Shown one piece after another: positions 1 to 10,803 of a stretch of DNA of 64,000 nt. The position numbers and the translations under genes were made by a program. Within the stretch, counting starts at the first letter, position 1; the number at the start of each line of letters is the position of its first letter. Below the pieces are notes generated by a model. The model had not been told where the DNA came from and searched no databases. It saw nothing but the letters and a program-made list of their open reading frames with translations. The DNA is taken from assembly GCA_902728285.1 (NCBI GenBank), contig CACVBU010000182.1, positions 77,748 through 141,747 on the forward strand. The letters run 5' to 3'. Source of the DNA: Clytia hemisphaerica (lineage: Eukaryota > Cnidaria > Hydrozoa > Leptothecata > Clytiidae).

Positions 1-156
1 TTGAAGGACCCATCGACTACAGAGCAAACTTGTAAAAAAGTTTTATTGAAATAAAAGATATTTCCACGTTTTAAATCTTATTATTTGATTTCTGTTTCCC
101 CTTTACCTGCACAATTGCGCTCGTGTTATTTTCTTTTTAGCTAATGACTGCCTCGG

Positions 157-482
157 TTATAAAAAGAATAACAAAAATGCCTTAACAACTGTGCACAGGG
201 CTCTCAATGCGATCTCTCTTGAGTCTCTGCTTTTGCAGCGAGGCTTGACGTGCGTGAGATCCATGGGTACGCCCCACATATAAAATTTTTTCAGTAGCTC
301 ATCCTCCACCGCCTGTGATTTCGAAGTAACAAAAAAGGCAACACCTCTTCTAATGTTTTTCTTTGCCGAAACACCCTTTTTCTTCGAATTTGACATCACC
401 AACTCAACCCCCGGTATTTGAGCCACTTTTGATTGTAAAAATTGCTTTTCGCTAACACAGCTCTGCCTGATGGCCCTGCAGG
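157..482 (-). CDS. Possible coding exon, unknown protein
   Basis: Minus-strand open frame of about 110 residues ending in TAA. It is lysine- and arginine-rich in the middle (NSKKKGVSAKKNIRRG), with a later segment FYMWGVPMDLTHVKP. Upstream, TTTGCCTGCAG precedes the frame and could be a splice acceptor, so this may be a terminal exon rather than a whole gene. I do not recognise the family. There is no ATG in good context beyond the one just upstream of the acceptor. It could equally be a chance open frame or a decayed mobile-element exon. Confidence 0.25.
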
Positions 483-699
483 CAAACATATGACTGTCAC
501 GTGGAACCTAAAATGTAAAGAAAAATCTATAACGTATACGGCTATGCTTTATTAAACATATACAAAAAATTACAAAAAGGCTTCCTGTTCATCGAAGTAT
601 AACTTTAGAATAGTAAAGTAATGAACTAAACAAAAATGAAAATAATTCTAAAACTCACTTGCAAAATGATGAACCGGTGTAAGGTCTCTTCACAAGTTT

Positions 700-725
700 G
701 ACCTAGGTCCATTCGGACCTAGGTC
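700..725. repeat. Short perfect hairpin
   Basis: GACCTAGGTCC and GGACCTAGGTC flank a 4-base loop (ATTC), giving an 11-bp perfect stem. AAGGTCTCTTC also occurs on both sides (about 681 and 740). Function unknown. Confidence 0.5.
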
Positions 726-740
726 GAAGGATGATGATGA

Positions 741-957
741 AGGTCTCTTCGATGTCATCGCTAGTCAATCCTTTGGCAGGACACTTTGTGCTTTCTGCTG
801 TCTCTGCATTTGCGATCTTCTCTCTTCTTACCTCTCACTCTCACACATTCAAAAGTGAACTGGTGAATTGTTCATTTTTTCCTTCGAATTTATAATCAGT
901 TCACTAAAGTAACGCGCATACTGCTATTCGCGAAGGGAATTGAAATCAATCAAATGG
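741..957. other. No recognisable feature
   Basis: Mixed AT-rich sequence. I see no coding or repeat structure beyond the hairpin just before it. Confidence 0.4.
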
Positions 958-1324
958 TTTAGGCGTACAAACTTTCGTGAGGACGAAAAATCGCGAAATT
1001 CACCACATTTACTTTCGCAAATTTAACACATAAGACATAAAATTGAGAATTTTCACATGAAAAAATGGCTAGGAGGGACAAATACTTCATGGATTGGTTT
1101 GAACCATCTATCCTGTGACTTACTGCTGGTCTTTTAGCAGGCTAAAAAGTGCCATAAAAGTTACATTTTATTCAAAGTTTGAAGTTTTACAAAGTTTCTA
1201 TCTTGTCAAGAATTTTTTGCCAGCATAAACTTTCACGAATGGCCCTTCCTAGAATTTTTAAAGACGTTTACTTTCGCGAAAAGGGCCAAAGTTCGCGAAA
1301 ATCGCGAAAGTTTGTATGCCTAAA
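958..1324. mobile_element. Small inverted-repeat element (MITE-like)
   Basis: The ends are inverted copies: TTTAGGCGTACAAACTTTCG at the left and its complement CGAAAGTTTGTATGCCTAAA (one mismatch) at the right. The interior is rich in TTTCGCGAAA-type palindromes near both ends. It is 367 bp with no coding capacity, which fits a non-autonomous DNA transposon. No clear target duplication was found. Confidence 0.55.
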
Positions 1325-2150
1325 GTAGAATTTTTCGAAATATTTCACGAGAAAAATTCGGGATTGGTTGGATTTGGTTCGATTTTATCCCAGATATTCA
1401 CTTATTTTAGTCAAATTTAAGTACAATGATTGTATCAAATTCAAGCATAGGGGCCATTCATATAGCTTGTCGTCCGGGGTCAACATATCCCATAGTTTTA
1501 CCTACACAGCAAACATCAGGGTGAACCGTTTGAATCTAGATATTCTTCATGTATTGTTTGACAAAAATTATGTCAAAAGAAATATAAAGTCTTTTGTTCC
1601 AGATCAATCTGAGGTTAACTTTTGTGTGGATGTAATTAATAACTGGCCTTCTTATTGTTTTACCAACCAGGTCTCCTTAATATGTTTATAAAAAAACATG
1701 TTGCTGCCAGGGAAGATGGGAAAGTTTCTAAAAAAAAAATAACTTAGTAACTTCTTTTTTCAAGGGGATGGGAAATGTAGCTTGTAAACTAAAAGGCTAA
1801 TTCGTGAAATCTGGTTTATTCATACAACAGTGTTTTCAGTCAGATCACGATGAACAAGGTAACTCCTGAAGTAGATTTAGAAAATAAAACTTTGATGAAA
1901 TACGATGCCAGATAGTGACCACTTTCATCGTACAAATTTGCCACTATAATTGAAACCTAAAATGAAAGAAAATTCCATAAGAAATTAGCAAAATTAGAAC
2001 GAATGGAACAGATTGCCGCGGCCATCCGCCATTTTGTAAAAAAAAAGAAAATAAATGACGTCACGCAATGTAGTTTACAAGGAAAACCCCAAAAATGTGC
2101 ATGGTCAGACATGTCACGCAATAATTTATCTTAGTACACTTGACCAGCTT
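1325..2150. other. Unassigned AT-rich spacer
   Basis: A 107-codon plus-strand frame at 1368-1691 has no recognisable motifs and no flanking splice signals I trust. Nothing else can be supported. Confidence 0.35.
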
Positions 2151-2156
2151 TTGTTT

Positions 2157-2699
2157 TTATTTTTGCACAGAGCAGCTCTGTACAAAGCAAAATATGGTAA
2201 CTTCGGAATGACGCTTGAAACACTTGTGTTGGCTAGTTGAAGCAGCAGCATCAGATGTCATATGCGTAATATATTTATTAGACAGCTCCATCATTGATAA
2301 AAAACTGGCTCTTTTGTTGTTCATTAAGTTGACGCTGACTGCAATCCGTCGAAATTTCTCTAGAAACACATCAATATTGCTCGGTTTGAATTTGAGAATC
2401 ATTTCCTTCAACAGCTCAAAAAGTTCCTTTGACTTTTCCTCTGACATGTCAAAGCTTATAAAGACATCTCGAAAAGATGATGGAAAGCACGTATCTTCAG
2501 CAAGGTGAGATGCTGATTCTTTGATGAGTTTTTTAAGATCACATGGGCCTAGCCTATCTTTTGCCGTTTTATCGAGCTTTTCTTGAATTTTCTGCTTTTC
2601 AGTCAACACAACATCAGGGTGTTTTGATGCCCTGTGACGTTTGATTCCACCTTTGGTCTTGCAGATTTTATTACATCCGTCAACATCACAAGTGAAAGA
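2157..2699 (-). CDS. Zinc-finger protein exon (partial)
   Basis: Read on the minus strand, the frame opens after TTTCCTAG (possible acceptor) near 2707 and contains one C2H2 zinc finger with spacing C-x4-C-x12-H-x4-H (FTCDVDGCNK...KRHRASKH). A roughly 110-residue charged helical stretch follows (KTAKDRLGPCDLKKLIKES, then SSFRDVFISFDMSEEKSKEL). It ends at a TAA just followed by AATAAA, a candidate poly(A) signal. The layout of one N-terminal finger followed by a helical domain resembles the plus-strand gene inside the 48.9-59.2 kb transposon, so this may be a remnant of a related mobile-element gene. That link is inference. The in-frame TAG upstream of the finger means the protein must be spliced or broken here. 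Confidence 0.5.
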   Translation of the reverse strand, partial: SFTCDVDGCNKICKTKGGIKRHRASKHPDVVLTEKQKIQEKLDKTAKDRLGPCDLKKLIKESASHLAEDTCFPSSFRDVFISFDMSEEKSKELFELLKEMILKFKPSNIDVFLEKFRRIAVSVNLMNNKRASFLSMMELSNKYITHMTSDAAASTSQHKCFKRHSEVTIFCFVQSCSVQK

Positions 2700-2887
2700 C
2701 GATTGCTAGGAACTTTCCGCGAGCTGAAGAAGAAAACAAAGGGAAATTAAAATATAAAAACACAAGCAAAAATAAAGATTCTGTATAAAAGTGTGGTAAC
2801 CAGAGAATGTGTAATGACAACCATGTTACGAGAGTGTACCTGATTGCTGATTGGATCAAATCCAACTTACATCTCTAATAGTATATA
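2700..2887. other. Possible intron of the zinc-finger exon
   Basis: On the minus strand this holds a pyrimidine-rich tract ending TTCTTCAG, which could be an alternative acceptor for the zinc-finger exon. Confidence 0.25.
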
Positions 2888-3668
2888 TACCGGGTGCACC
2901 AAAAAAAAGTATACAACTTTGTCGAGATATTGTAAGCTTCAAGATTTAATTTTTTTTCTTTATTGTATAGAGGATGCTCTAACTTGACTTTTGAGCTATC
3001 ATACATTAAGTTTGAAAAAGTAGCTCGAAAGTTATTTCCAAAAAACTGTCGAAATTTCAAAAAATCATTAAAAACAGCGAGCAAACTTTTCTCTTGATCT
3101 TACCTTCTTTACACATAAAAATACCAAAAAAATGCAACTGTGTTCATCAAAACTCGTTGCGGAATTTAAGAATATGGTAAAACAAGCTATTCCCATGTGG
3201 GATAATATTTTTGGAAAGGCTGAAAATCTTTTCTGGAATTCTCCAAGAGAGGTTTTGTTGTTTTGTGTGTGCTATGTGAGAAAATTTTTGAAAAAATAGA
3301 TCACCATTCCCCGACTAGTTGCCCAAAGAACTTGGGTCTGCATTGAGTTTGCTGGTGTTGGAAATGTTCATGACATGCAAATAAGATGGAAAACTGTTGG
3401 CAAAGTATAAGATAAGAGAAAAAGAAATTAAAAAAAAAAAACGAAATTGTGTTTTTGTCATTTTGTCTTATTTATAGCGTGATTGCTGTTTTTAATGATT
3501 TTTTGAAATTTCGACATGGAAAAAAATACAGCTTTTTTAAAATAACTTTCAAATTACTTTTTCAAACTTAATGTATGATAGCTCAAAATTCAAGTTAGAG
3601 CATCCTCTATACAATGAAAAAAAGAATGAACAAAAAATTTAAATCCTGAAGCTCACAATATCTCGACA
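2888..3668. mobile_element. Foldback element, CCGGGTG family
   Basis: The left arm starts CCGGGTGCACCAAAAAAAAG and runs to about 3082. A long inverted copy lies at 3484-3668; for example, GTCGAGATATTGT pairs with ACAATATCTCGAC. The last 20 or so bases of the right arm are diverged, so the right CACCCGG end is missing or mutated. The left flank is TATATA, consistent with TA target use. There are no coding sequences. Two further ends of the same type lie at 4038-4652 and 6284. Confidence 0.55.
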
Positions 3669-4037
3669 AACCTGTATAACCCACTTTTGTCTCAAATGTG
3701 ACCAAAAAATCTTAATCTTTAATCAACCATTCTAACATTCCTGTCGCTTGTGATTCTCAAAACCTTATTTACCTCCTCTCCTGTTTGAATTGCAATGTCC
3801 AATATGTGGGCGAAACAACCATAAAGCTAAGTAGTAGAATGAATATCCATAGAACAGCAAAAACTGGATGCGAACACGTGATAAAACATTTCAAAGAAGC
3901 ATGTCCTGGTGCTTCTTTTTCTATTCAAGTTATTGAATTGTTTGATGGAGACGGATATGTCGGTAAAAAAGTTTGTCCTATTGCAAGAAAAGCGCGAGTA
4001 GATAGAGAAGATTTTTGGATGAAAGAATTGCGAACTA

Positions 4038-4652
4038 CCGGGTGACCCACGAAAAAGTTCAGACGTTTCCCTACATCTTGAGGCCGAACAAATGTCCCAA
4101 AGTGCTTGGAGTTTTGATATTTAAAAAGTAGATATCCTAACTTAAAATTTGAGCTATCACTTTTTAAATTTGACCAACTTGTTCTCTACTTATGAGCTTT
4201 TAAAGTCAAAATTCACTTTTCGGAAAGTGTAAAAAATTTATGCAATTAATTAGAAAATCACTTACAAATTGACTTATTTAACGAGTTTTATGACATTAAT
4301 AATTAATAAAAACACCTTTAAAAGTAATTTTTGTTTAAAACAAGACTACGTTTTTATAAAATTTGGCGCTTTTGTAGATTTTTCAGATTTTTTTCAAATA
4401 CTGTATATCAAAAACGTCTAAAAATACCAAATTTGATACCCCTTTTTTACGTGTTTTTTACACTTTCCGAAAAGTGAATTTTGACTTTAAAAGCTCATAA
4501 GTAGAGAACAAGTTGGTCAAATTTAAAAAGTGATAGCTCAAATTTTAAATTAGGATATCTACTTTCTAAATATCTAAACTCCAAGCACTTAGGTACATTT
4601 GTTCGGCCTCAAGACGTCGAGAAACGTCTGAACTTTTTCGTGGGTCACCCGG
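4038..4652. mobile_element. 615-bp foldback MITE inserted in the Penelope-like ORF
   Basis: The ends are CCGGGTGACCCACGAAAAAG and its exact complement, and the arms pair for roughly 190 bp on each side around a short unpaired centre. TA at 4036-4037 and TA at 4653-4654 form the target duplication. Removing the element with one TA restores an uninterrupted GIY-YIG reading frame (…RT/IYPYGLN…), which proves both the boundaries and the TA target. No coding capacity. The TA target suggests mobilisation by a Tc1/mariner-like transposase, which is inference. Confidence 0.88.
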
Positions 4653-5120
4653 TATTTATCCCTATGGTCTAAATGAAAGGGCCAGAGGACATGACAAAGA
4701 CCTTCCAGTTGGTAAATTATTTTCAAAAATAGCTAGAACTGTTCCACGTACTTTTCATAGCCGGAATAACAGAAATAATCATGACATCGTTACTTCACAT
4801 GAAAATTTCTTTCATTCCTTTGACAACATCATTTCGAATGACAAGAGCAATGCTTTCTATCAATTGCGTGTCACTTTAAATAGATTGAAAAAGTCAACTT
4901 TGAAGAAGATTGCCTTTAGCAAACTTTCGCATAGTCCTTTGGTTATACTCAATTCTCCGTCTGAACAATACTACCTTTATGTTCTTGACATTATCGAAAC
5001 TCTTCTCTATATTCCTGTTGAAAGTAAGAAAAAGCGTGCGCCTAAACATATCTATAGCGTTTTTTTCCATATTAAAGCAATTGAAATTATACATCTTCCT
5101 TCTATTCTAAAGCACCCTGC

Positions 5121-5461
5121 TATCGTAGTAGGGGGAAGTTTGTAAAATCGCTCGATTTTTTTAGTCAAAACACTTGTTATACATTTTTGGAAAGCTAAGG
5201 GGTAGGGAAATCAAAATAACTTGGGTGCCATTTTTTTTCGGACAAATGCGACGGTCTCAGGCAAAAATCATAGGGTGAAAAATTAATGAAATTTTAGCTT
5301 GAGAAAACGGAGACCTGTTGTATATTTTTGGAAAGCTCTCAAAAAATTAAGATTAGTGATATATTGCGAGTATAGGCGATTTCAGTACCTAACTCGAGAT
5401 ATTAATCCCTAAAAACAGTGTTTTTCAGTGTTTTTCAGCCAGAAACAGCTGTTTTCTCCAG
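5121..5461. other. Non-coding insert or decayed linker within the Penelope-like copy
   Basis: About 340 bp separates the linker from the reverse transcriptase start. It contains the related phrases TTATACATTTTTGGAAAGCT (5178) and GTATATTTTTGGAAAGCTC (5319). I found no clear terminal repeats, so it is unclear whether this is an insertion or decayed coding sequence. Confidence 0.3.
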
Positions 5462-6099
5462 TTGTTACGCTTTCGGAAGCTCAATGAAGCAAAATTTGGT
5501 ATTGAAAAGTCAACCTTGAATGAGTGGAAAGAAGCAATTATGTCAAAAGTAAGAGATGCAATCAACATTTGGAAACCTAAAACTAAAGTTTTCAAAACTA
5601 GTTCTGTCCTTAAAGATCAAAATGTACAGCAATATCTTGAATCCTTCCATCGTAAATACGTCATAGTGACGATAGATAAAGCTTCCAAAAACTTTGCCTT
5701 TATTTGTAAGAAGTTCTATGTCGCCAAACTCATTGCTGAGGTTTCAGGCAATAATACATACTTGCCTAGTGACATAGACTTCAATACCATCATCAATACG
5801 AATGAGGAAATGTGTAAGCGCTTTGTTTAGGATTGATAGCTAAAAAAATGAAAACTCTTCCCATCATGTATTGGATGCCAAAACGTGGAATAAAACTTAA
5901 ATTTTTGAATTTTCCGTGGTCGAAAGGAATAATCTCACGGTGAAAAATAAATGAGAGGGATAGGCCTAACAAAAGGTCATTTAGACAGCTGTTTATAATT
6001 TTTTAATGACTGAAACAAAAATACTTCATACATCATGTAATTATGCTTCTGAATAATTTGATAGGTCGATTTTTTTTAACGTTTTCGAGCACTTTCTGA

Positions 6100-6284
6100 A
6101 AGTAACATTTTTATTCAATTGGACATAACTTTTGATCTAATGAATCGAATTTAATAAATGACCCATCAAAATTTAAGTCTATCTTTCTTCTTGCCAATGA
6201 AATAGGAATGGTTCTTTTAAAATATTTAGATTTCGAGAAAATTAGTTTCAAAGAGAGAAACTTTTTTGTGGCGCACCCGGTATA
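6100..6284. mobile_element. Right end of a CCGGGTG-family element
   Basis: The sequence ends TGGCGCACCCGG followed by TATATA, the complement of the left end at 2888 (TATATACCGGGTGCACC). The matching left end of this copy was not found. It may be a truncated copy, or the outer partner of the 2888 end bracketing the Penelope-like fragment. Confidence 0.4.
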
Positions 6285-7310
6285 TAACAACAACGATTAC
6301 GCACCTTATAAGGTCAAATTATAAATGTTATAGAAGACAAAATATGAAGTATTCAGGCTTAGGCATATCATGAATAGAATGCCTTTGGATGTTACAGTGT
6401 TATGTGATCGAAAATTATTGATATTATTGACGTCTTTTTATCTCTAGCTAAAAGATCGCAACTACTAGCGTAAAATATTATCCAACAAAAACTTTTTGCC
6501 TAATGAACTACATGTACATGGACAAAAGAAAGAGCACATACTGTTTAACTGCGTTGTCTCGAACAATTAAAATTGCGGTGTCATTTTAACGAAGTTCCAG
6601 CTAGATTATCAGATTCCGATGGCGTATTGGTAGACTGTAAGACAGTCGTTTTACCGTATTCAGTAACAACCGGGATAAAAGCCGGATAGGAAAGAAACCA
6701 TAATATGATAGGCCGCGGAAGTTGTTTGGATATGCGAACATAGTGAGTGTAATGCGCGCGAAGTGAGCAGCTAGCAATGTCGACTATTTAATAGTCTACG
6801 TATTGGCGACCACCCATGCTAAAAGTCTAAAAAACCGGGCAAATAAACCATCGGAGAGGAAACATAGTCGTCCTTTGATGTGCCGAGACAGCCGAATCCG
6901 GTTCGCTGATTGGTTAGCACACGATTCGTGTGCTGGAATACATACTTTCCACTCATACTGTCTCACTCATCATTCTTTGGACGGCGCACTTCATGTTCTT
7001 TTCATTTAAGCTTCTAAAGTAATAAAAAAGGTGATTAAACGTTATTATGAAATTTTATGCACTTTGTCGTATCGTATCTTGTCGCCCCGCAAACTGGGAA
7101 TTAATACCCTGAGAATCAGAGGTCGAGTTTACAAAGAAAATATCAACCTCTGAGGACCAACTGTAGAAATTATATCACACATGTGTCAATCTAATAGCTG
7201 TAGAAAGAATCAAAGATGAAGAGCAAATTTTACCATATTAATGTCTAGTAGACTGTAAGTATCAGTATACATGTTTACTATTGATGAATTCCCTAGAAAC
7301 CTCCAAGTGT
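6285..7310. other. Unassigned sequence
   Basis: Nothing recognised. The open frame at 6803-7009 lacks motifs. Local GC rises around 6700-6960 without identifiable content. Confidence 0.3.
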
Positions 7311-7457
7311 AATAGACGATATCGGCTTTCCGAATTCTCCCCGAATGATTACCCATGATGCATTGGTATCGTCATTAATATCGTCCGTGATCTTTTTTGC
7401 ACAATGCATCATGGGTAATCATTCGGGGAGAATTCGGTAAAGCCGATATCGTCTATT
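7311..7457. repeat. Near-perfect 55-bp inverted repeat hairpin
   Basis: The arms 7311-7365 and 7402-7457 are complementary over their whole length with one single-base indel, and the loop is about 36 bases. The outer ends read AATAGACGATATCGGC. This is either a very young foldback element or a sequence selected for hairpin formation. No coding potential. Confidence 0.8.
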
Positions 7458-9509
7458 GAAATGAGTTTCGTTGAAAGGAAATCTTTATGATTCTTAAGTG
7501 TATAATGGCAATTATAAACTGTCAATTATAGTAATGTTACGTCATGGAGGGTTACGTCAATGGAATCGAAATAATAGAAAAACCTTCATGTTTTGATTCT
7601 CTATCACTGACTCTTTTATGGAAGCATTTTAGATTTACAGTATTTTTTTATGTTTGCAGCGACGGGAATATACAATGTCAACTTTGCACTTAATCTTTTA
7701 ATCCAAGATCTTGGATTGTCGTCATGGTTACTTATTGTTTTCGTTGATGCGCGATTAATAAAATCGCGATTTGTCATCACCAGCGTTACATGATTGCAAG
7801 CTGTATGATTTTTCACGGTAGGAATTTAACGCTGTTAGACTTCTTGTTTCTTTTGGAATCAAGGTTGTATAACTCGAAAGCAGCCAGCATCAAGGAACTA
7901 TTTTTAAACATCTGTTCTCGAACGCCGAAGGCACAATCGATCTGAGAATTTCGACCTCTTCCCCAAAAGTTGAAAAGTTCTCCTTTTTGAAAAAAAACGA
8001 CTTGTTCCCCACTAACAACCAAAACCTTCTTATAAATTATGCCCTTCCTGGATATTTCATCTGTTCCCTGGAACAAATTTTTCTGAAAAAATCTGAAAAT
8101 TTTTATAATTTGAAAAAAATATTTCTGTCGGAAAGTTGTTTGCTGCAAACAAAAAATTCTCCAAATGTTTTTTCAATATAAAAAAGACGTTAATTCTAAG
8201 GGCAAAACATTAATGGCTCTTACTTAGAATGAGGTTTTTATATTTGATAGTTTGCGCAGACTCTTCAAACATTTTTTAACAATGTGACGTCTTCTCTTAT
8301 AACGTCAGTTTTGGTTTAGAATGGAAAACGTCAATAGAACGACTTCATTTTTTTGAAGAAATTACACAATAGACAGATCCAGGCTTTTAGGCCTTACTCA
8401 GAGAAGGAGCTTTACGCTCGAAATGAGGAAGATATGACGTAGCCTAAGAAATTATGAACTTGCTCAAACATTGTTTCAAACATTTTTGGAAATTTTTTTG
8501 TTGAAATGATACGAATTTTGACCCCGTGAACCGTCCAACATCGATTTCAAACATGAAACGTCACGATGTTTGAAGAACAATGTTTGACAGTTTACTCCCA
8601 GCTTAAGTGAAAAATGTGTCACAAAAGTAATGATTATTTAGCTTTTTTTCGTAAAATTGGTCCGAAAAGCAACCAAAAGATAGGTGGTCTCTATGTCAAA
8701 ATGTCCCAAAATATTTTACTACCTGGGTAAGAAAATACCTTTTCCAAGAATCAAAAGCAAAAATCCTTAAAAATCCTTTAACTACTCATATATGTCTGAG
8801 GATTTTACTACCGAACCCCCCCCCCTGAGGGGAAGTGTCTGTATCGCATCTATTGTTTTATTTTCAAAACTAATTCGAAAGGCATGCGTAGATTTTTATT
8901 ATAGACTATTAGTAGTTACTGCAAAATAATAAAAATAATGAAAAGGGTGGTATAGTAACTTTCGGTCGGGATTGTGGATGGTGTAATTTGTCGTTCTTTT
9001 TGAAATTTGTCGTTTATTTTTGTTGTTGCAAAGTAGACACCCCCCCCCGGAAATTATAATTTATTGCACGCACCCCGCCTAAGTTGCCAGCTGGAAAGGG
9101 GGAACAGATAGTTATATATAAGGAAATGAATGGTCCTTTACAGAAAAACGATCACTTCCTGGAAAGGAGAAACAGATATTTTGGGTAAATGGCTCGTTGG
9201 CTACATATGTATATTCCGTTTAATTGGAATCATATGTAGAGATTTAGGCTCGGAATTGTCGAGAAAAGTTCGAGTTAGGAATTTTCGAGTCAGCAATCTA
9301 AATTATGACGTCATGAAAGTACAATCTATGAACGTCACTCAAATCTCTACAGTTTCTAACTTGATTTTTTATTTTCTTAAAAAGATATTCCAGTTCAGTT
9401 AAGTTAACCATGAAAATAATTTTCGAGTTAGTTAACTCGGATTTTTTTGGCAAAAAAAGTTTTTGAGCTAGCTCAATAACTCCGATTTTGAGTTGGTTGA
9501 CTCGATAAG
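7458..9509. other. Unassigned AT-rich region
   Basis: Several short frames at 7616-8181 and 9130-9530 show no motifs. The phrase AATTTGTCGTTCTTT with AAATTTGTCGT near 8985 recurs at about 34,747, so part of this is a dispersed repeat. C-rich runs lie near 8815 and 9042. Confidence 0.35.
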
Positions 9510-9690
9510 TTTCTTGTGAAAAAAATACCACGATAGAATAATATGCTTATAGACTTGCACCATATCACAAAATGTTCTACGTAACTCTAGTGTTGGTAAT
9601 TCCAAGCTTCGTAGTCTACCCTCATACATAAGAGAGATTTCTGTAAAGTTTGACAAGCCTTGCTGCACGTCTCTGCACTTCTTCCAATAG
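9510..9690 (-). pseudogene. LINE reverse transcriptase C-terminal fragment
   Basis: The minus strand reads EVQRRAARLVKLYRNLSY and then, after a frameshift, YEGRLRSLELPTLELRR and TFCDMVQVYK. This is the characteristic tail that follows the polymerase in CR1/Jockey-type LINEs (VQRRA..., YxxRLxxLxLxTLExRRxxxDM). Only this fragment is present. It lies directly beside the octamer array that begins near 9793. The same tail type continues in the remnants at 22.4 and 23.1 kb. Confidence 0.7.
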
Positions 9691-9792
9691 GTAAAATTGT
9701 TTCCTGAGCTTCGGTGACCAAACTGATTTATTCTGTATCAGAGTGTACCTCACATTAATCGTTTCGTAGTACAGGTTGGTATTCCAGAAGAA

Positions 9793-10009
9793 TGATGGTA
9801 TGATAGAATGGTAATATGATAGAATGATGGCATGATAGAACTATGGTATCATAGAATGATGGTATGATAGAATGATGGTATAATAGTAGGATAGAATGGT
9901 AATATGATAAATGATAGAATGATAGTATGAAAGAATGATAGTTTAATTAAATGATAGAATGATAGAATGATAGAGTGATAGAATGATGGTATGATGGTAT
10001 GATCGATGG
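9793..10009. repeat. 8-bp tandem array, A-rich form, first block
   Basis: Units TGATAGAA and TGATGGTA in mixed order, with some shortened units. This is the left edge of the large minisatellite; the preceding sequence is unique. Confidence 0.9.
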
Positions 10010-10803
10010 TATGGAAGTATGCTCGCCTGCTCTAGCCTGCTGGCCTAGCCTGCTGGTCTGCTGCTCGCCTGCTCGCCTGCGAACTTTTGGTATGCTTATG
10101 CTAGAATGCTCGCCTGCTCGTGCTCCCTCTCGCCTGCTTCCTGCTCGAGCCTGCTCGCCTGCTCGCCTGCTCGCCTGCTCGCCTGCTGGCTGCTCGCCTG
10201 CTCTCCTGCTCGCGCTGCTCGCCTGATAGCCTGCTACGACTGCTGCTGCTCGACTGCTCGGCCTGCTCGCTGCTCGCTCGCTGCTCGCCTGCTGGCTCTG
10301 CTCGTCTCGCCTGCTCGCCTGCTCGCCTGCTCGCCTGCTCGCCTGCTCGCCTGCTGGCTATGCTCGCCTGCTCGCCTGCTCGCCTGCTCGCCTGCTCGCC
10401 TGCTCGCCTGCTGGTCTGCTCGCCTGCTGCTCGCCTGCTCGCCTGCTCGCCTGCTGCTGCCTGCTCGCCTGCTGGTCTGCTCGCCTGCTGCTCCTGCTCG
10501 CCTGCTGGTCTGCTCGCCTGCTCGCCTGCTCGCCCTGCTGTATGACTGCTGCCTGAGTCTGCTGCCTGATCGCTGATGGTCTGCTTCTGCTCGCCTCTCT
10601 GCTTCGCCTGCTGCCTGCTAGCCTGCCCGCCTGCTCGCCTGCTCGCCTGCTCGCCTGCTGGTCTGCTGGTCTGCTCGCCTGCTCGCTGCTGCTGTCTGCT
10701 CGCCTGCTGCTCTGCTCGCTGACTGCTCGCCTGCTCGCCTGCTGGTCTGCTCGCCTGCTCGCCTGCTCGCCTGCTCCCTGCTCGCCTGCTATGCTCGCCT
10801 GCT
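10010..10803. repeat. GC-rich octamer block, A-to-C version of the array
   Basis: About 800 bp built from TGCTCGCC and TGCTGGTC. These are exactly the flanking units TGATAGAA and TGATGGTA with every A replaced by C. Mixed forms such as TGATAGCC and TGATGGTC occur inside, and irregular lengths are frequent. The flanks return abruptly to the A-rich form. The likeliest cause is systematic base-calling error in a low-complexity repeat; a real variant block cannot be excluded. Confidence 0.85.

Larger units (their letters stand above)
3714..5905 (+). pseudogene. Penelope-like retroelement, GIY-YIG first, broken
   Basis: The frame from about 3714 to 4037 reads a GIY-YIG endonuclease typical of Penelope-like elements: NLIYLLSCLNCNVQYVGETT, then ASFSIQVIELFDGDGYVGKK, then REDFWMKELRT. 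After the inserted element at 4038-4652 it resumes with YPYGLNERARG and a linker (LKKSTLKKIAFSKL ... IHLPSILKHPA) to about 5120. After about 340 bp without a match, 5462-5830 reads the start of the reverse transcriptase (HRKYVIVTIDKASKNFAFIC). A frameshift follows, then LPIMYWMPK (usual form LPxxYWxPKLHK), and the copy stops near 5900. The nuclease lies before the polymerase, as in the minority Penelope lineages with an N-terminal GIY-YIG domain. The finger, palm and catalytic YADD parts are absent, so this is a dead 5' fragment. Confidence 0.75.

Noticed and set aside
2888..6284. One 3.4-kb autonomous transposon bounded by CCGGGTG ends
   Set aside because: The left end already pairs with a repeat at 3,484-3,668, and no transposase lies between; the interior is a Penelope-like fragment.
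9999..10576. Overlapping frames encoding LLACSPAR-type repeats
   Set aside because: Frames of the GC-rich octamer block, which is probably a miscalled version of the array.
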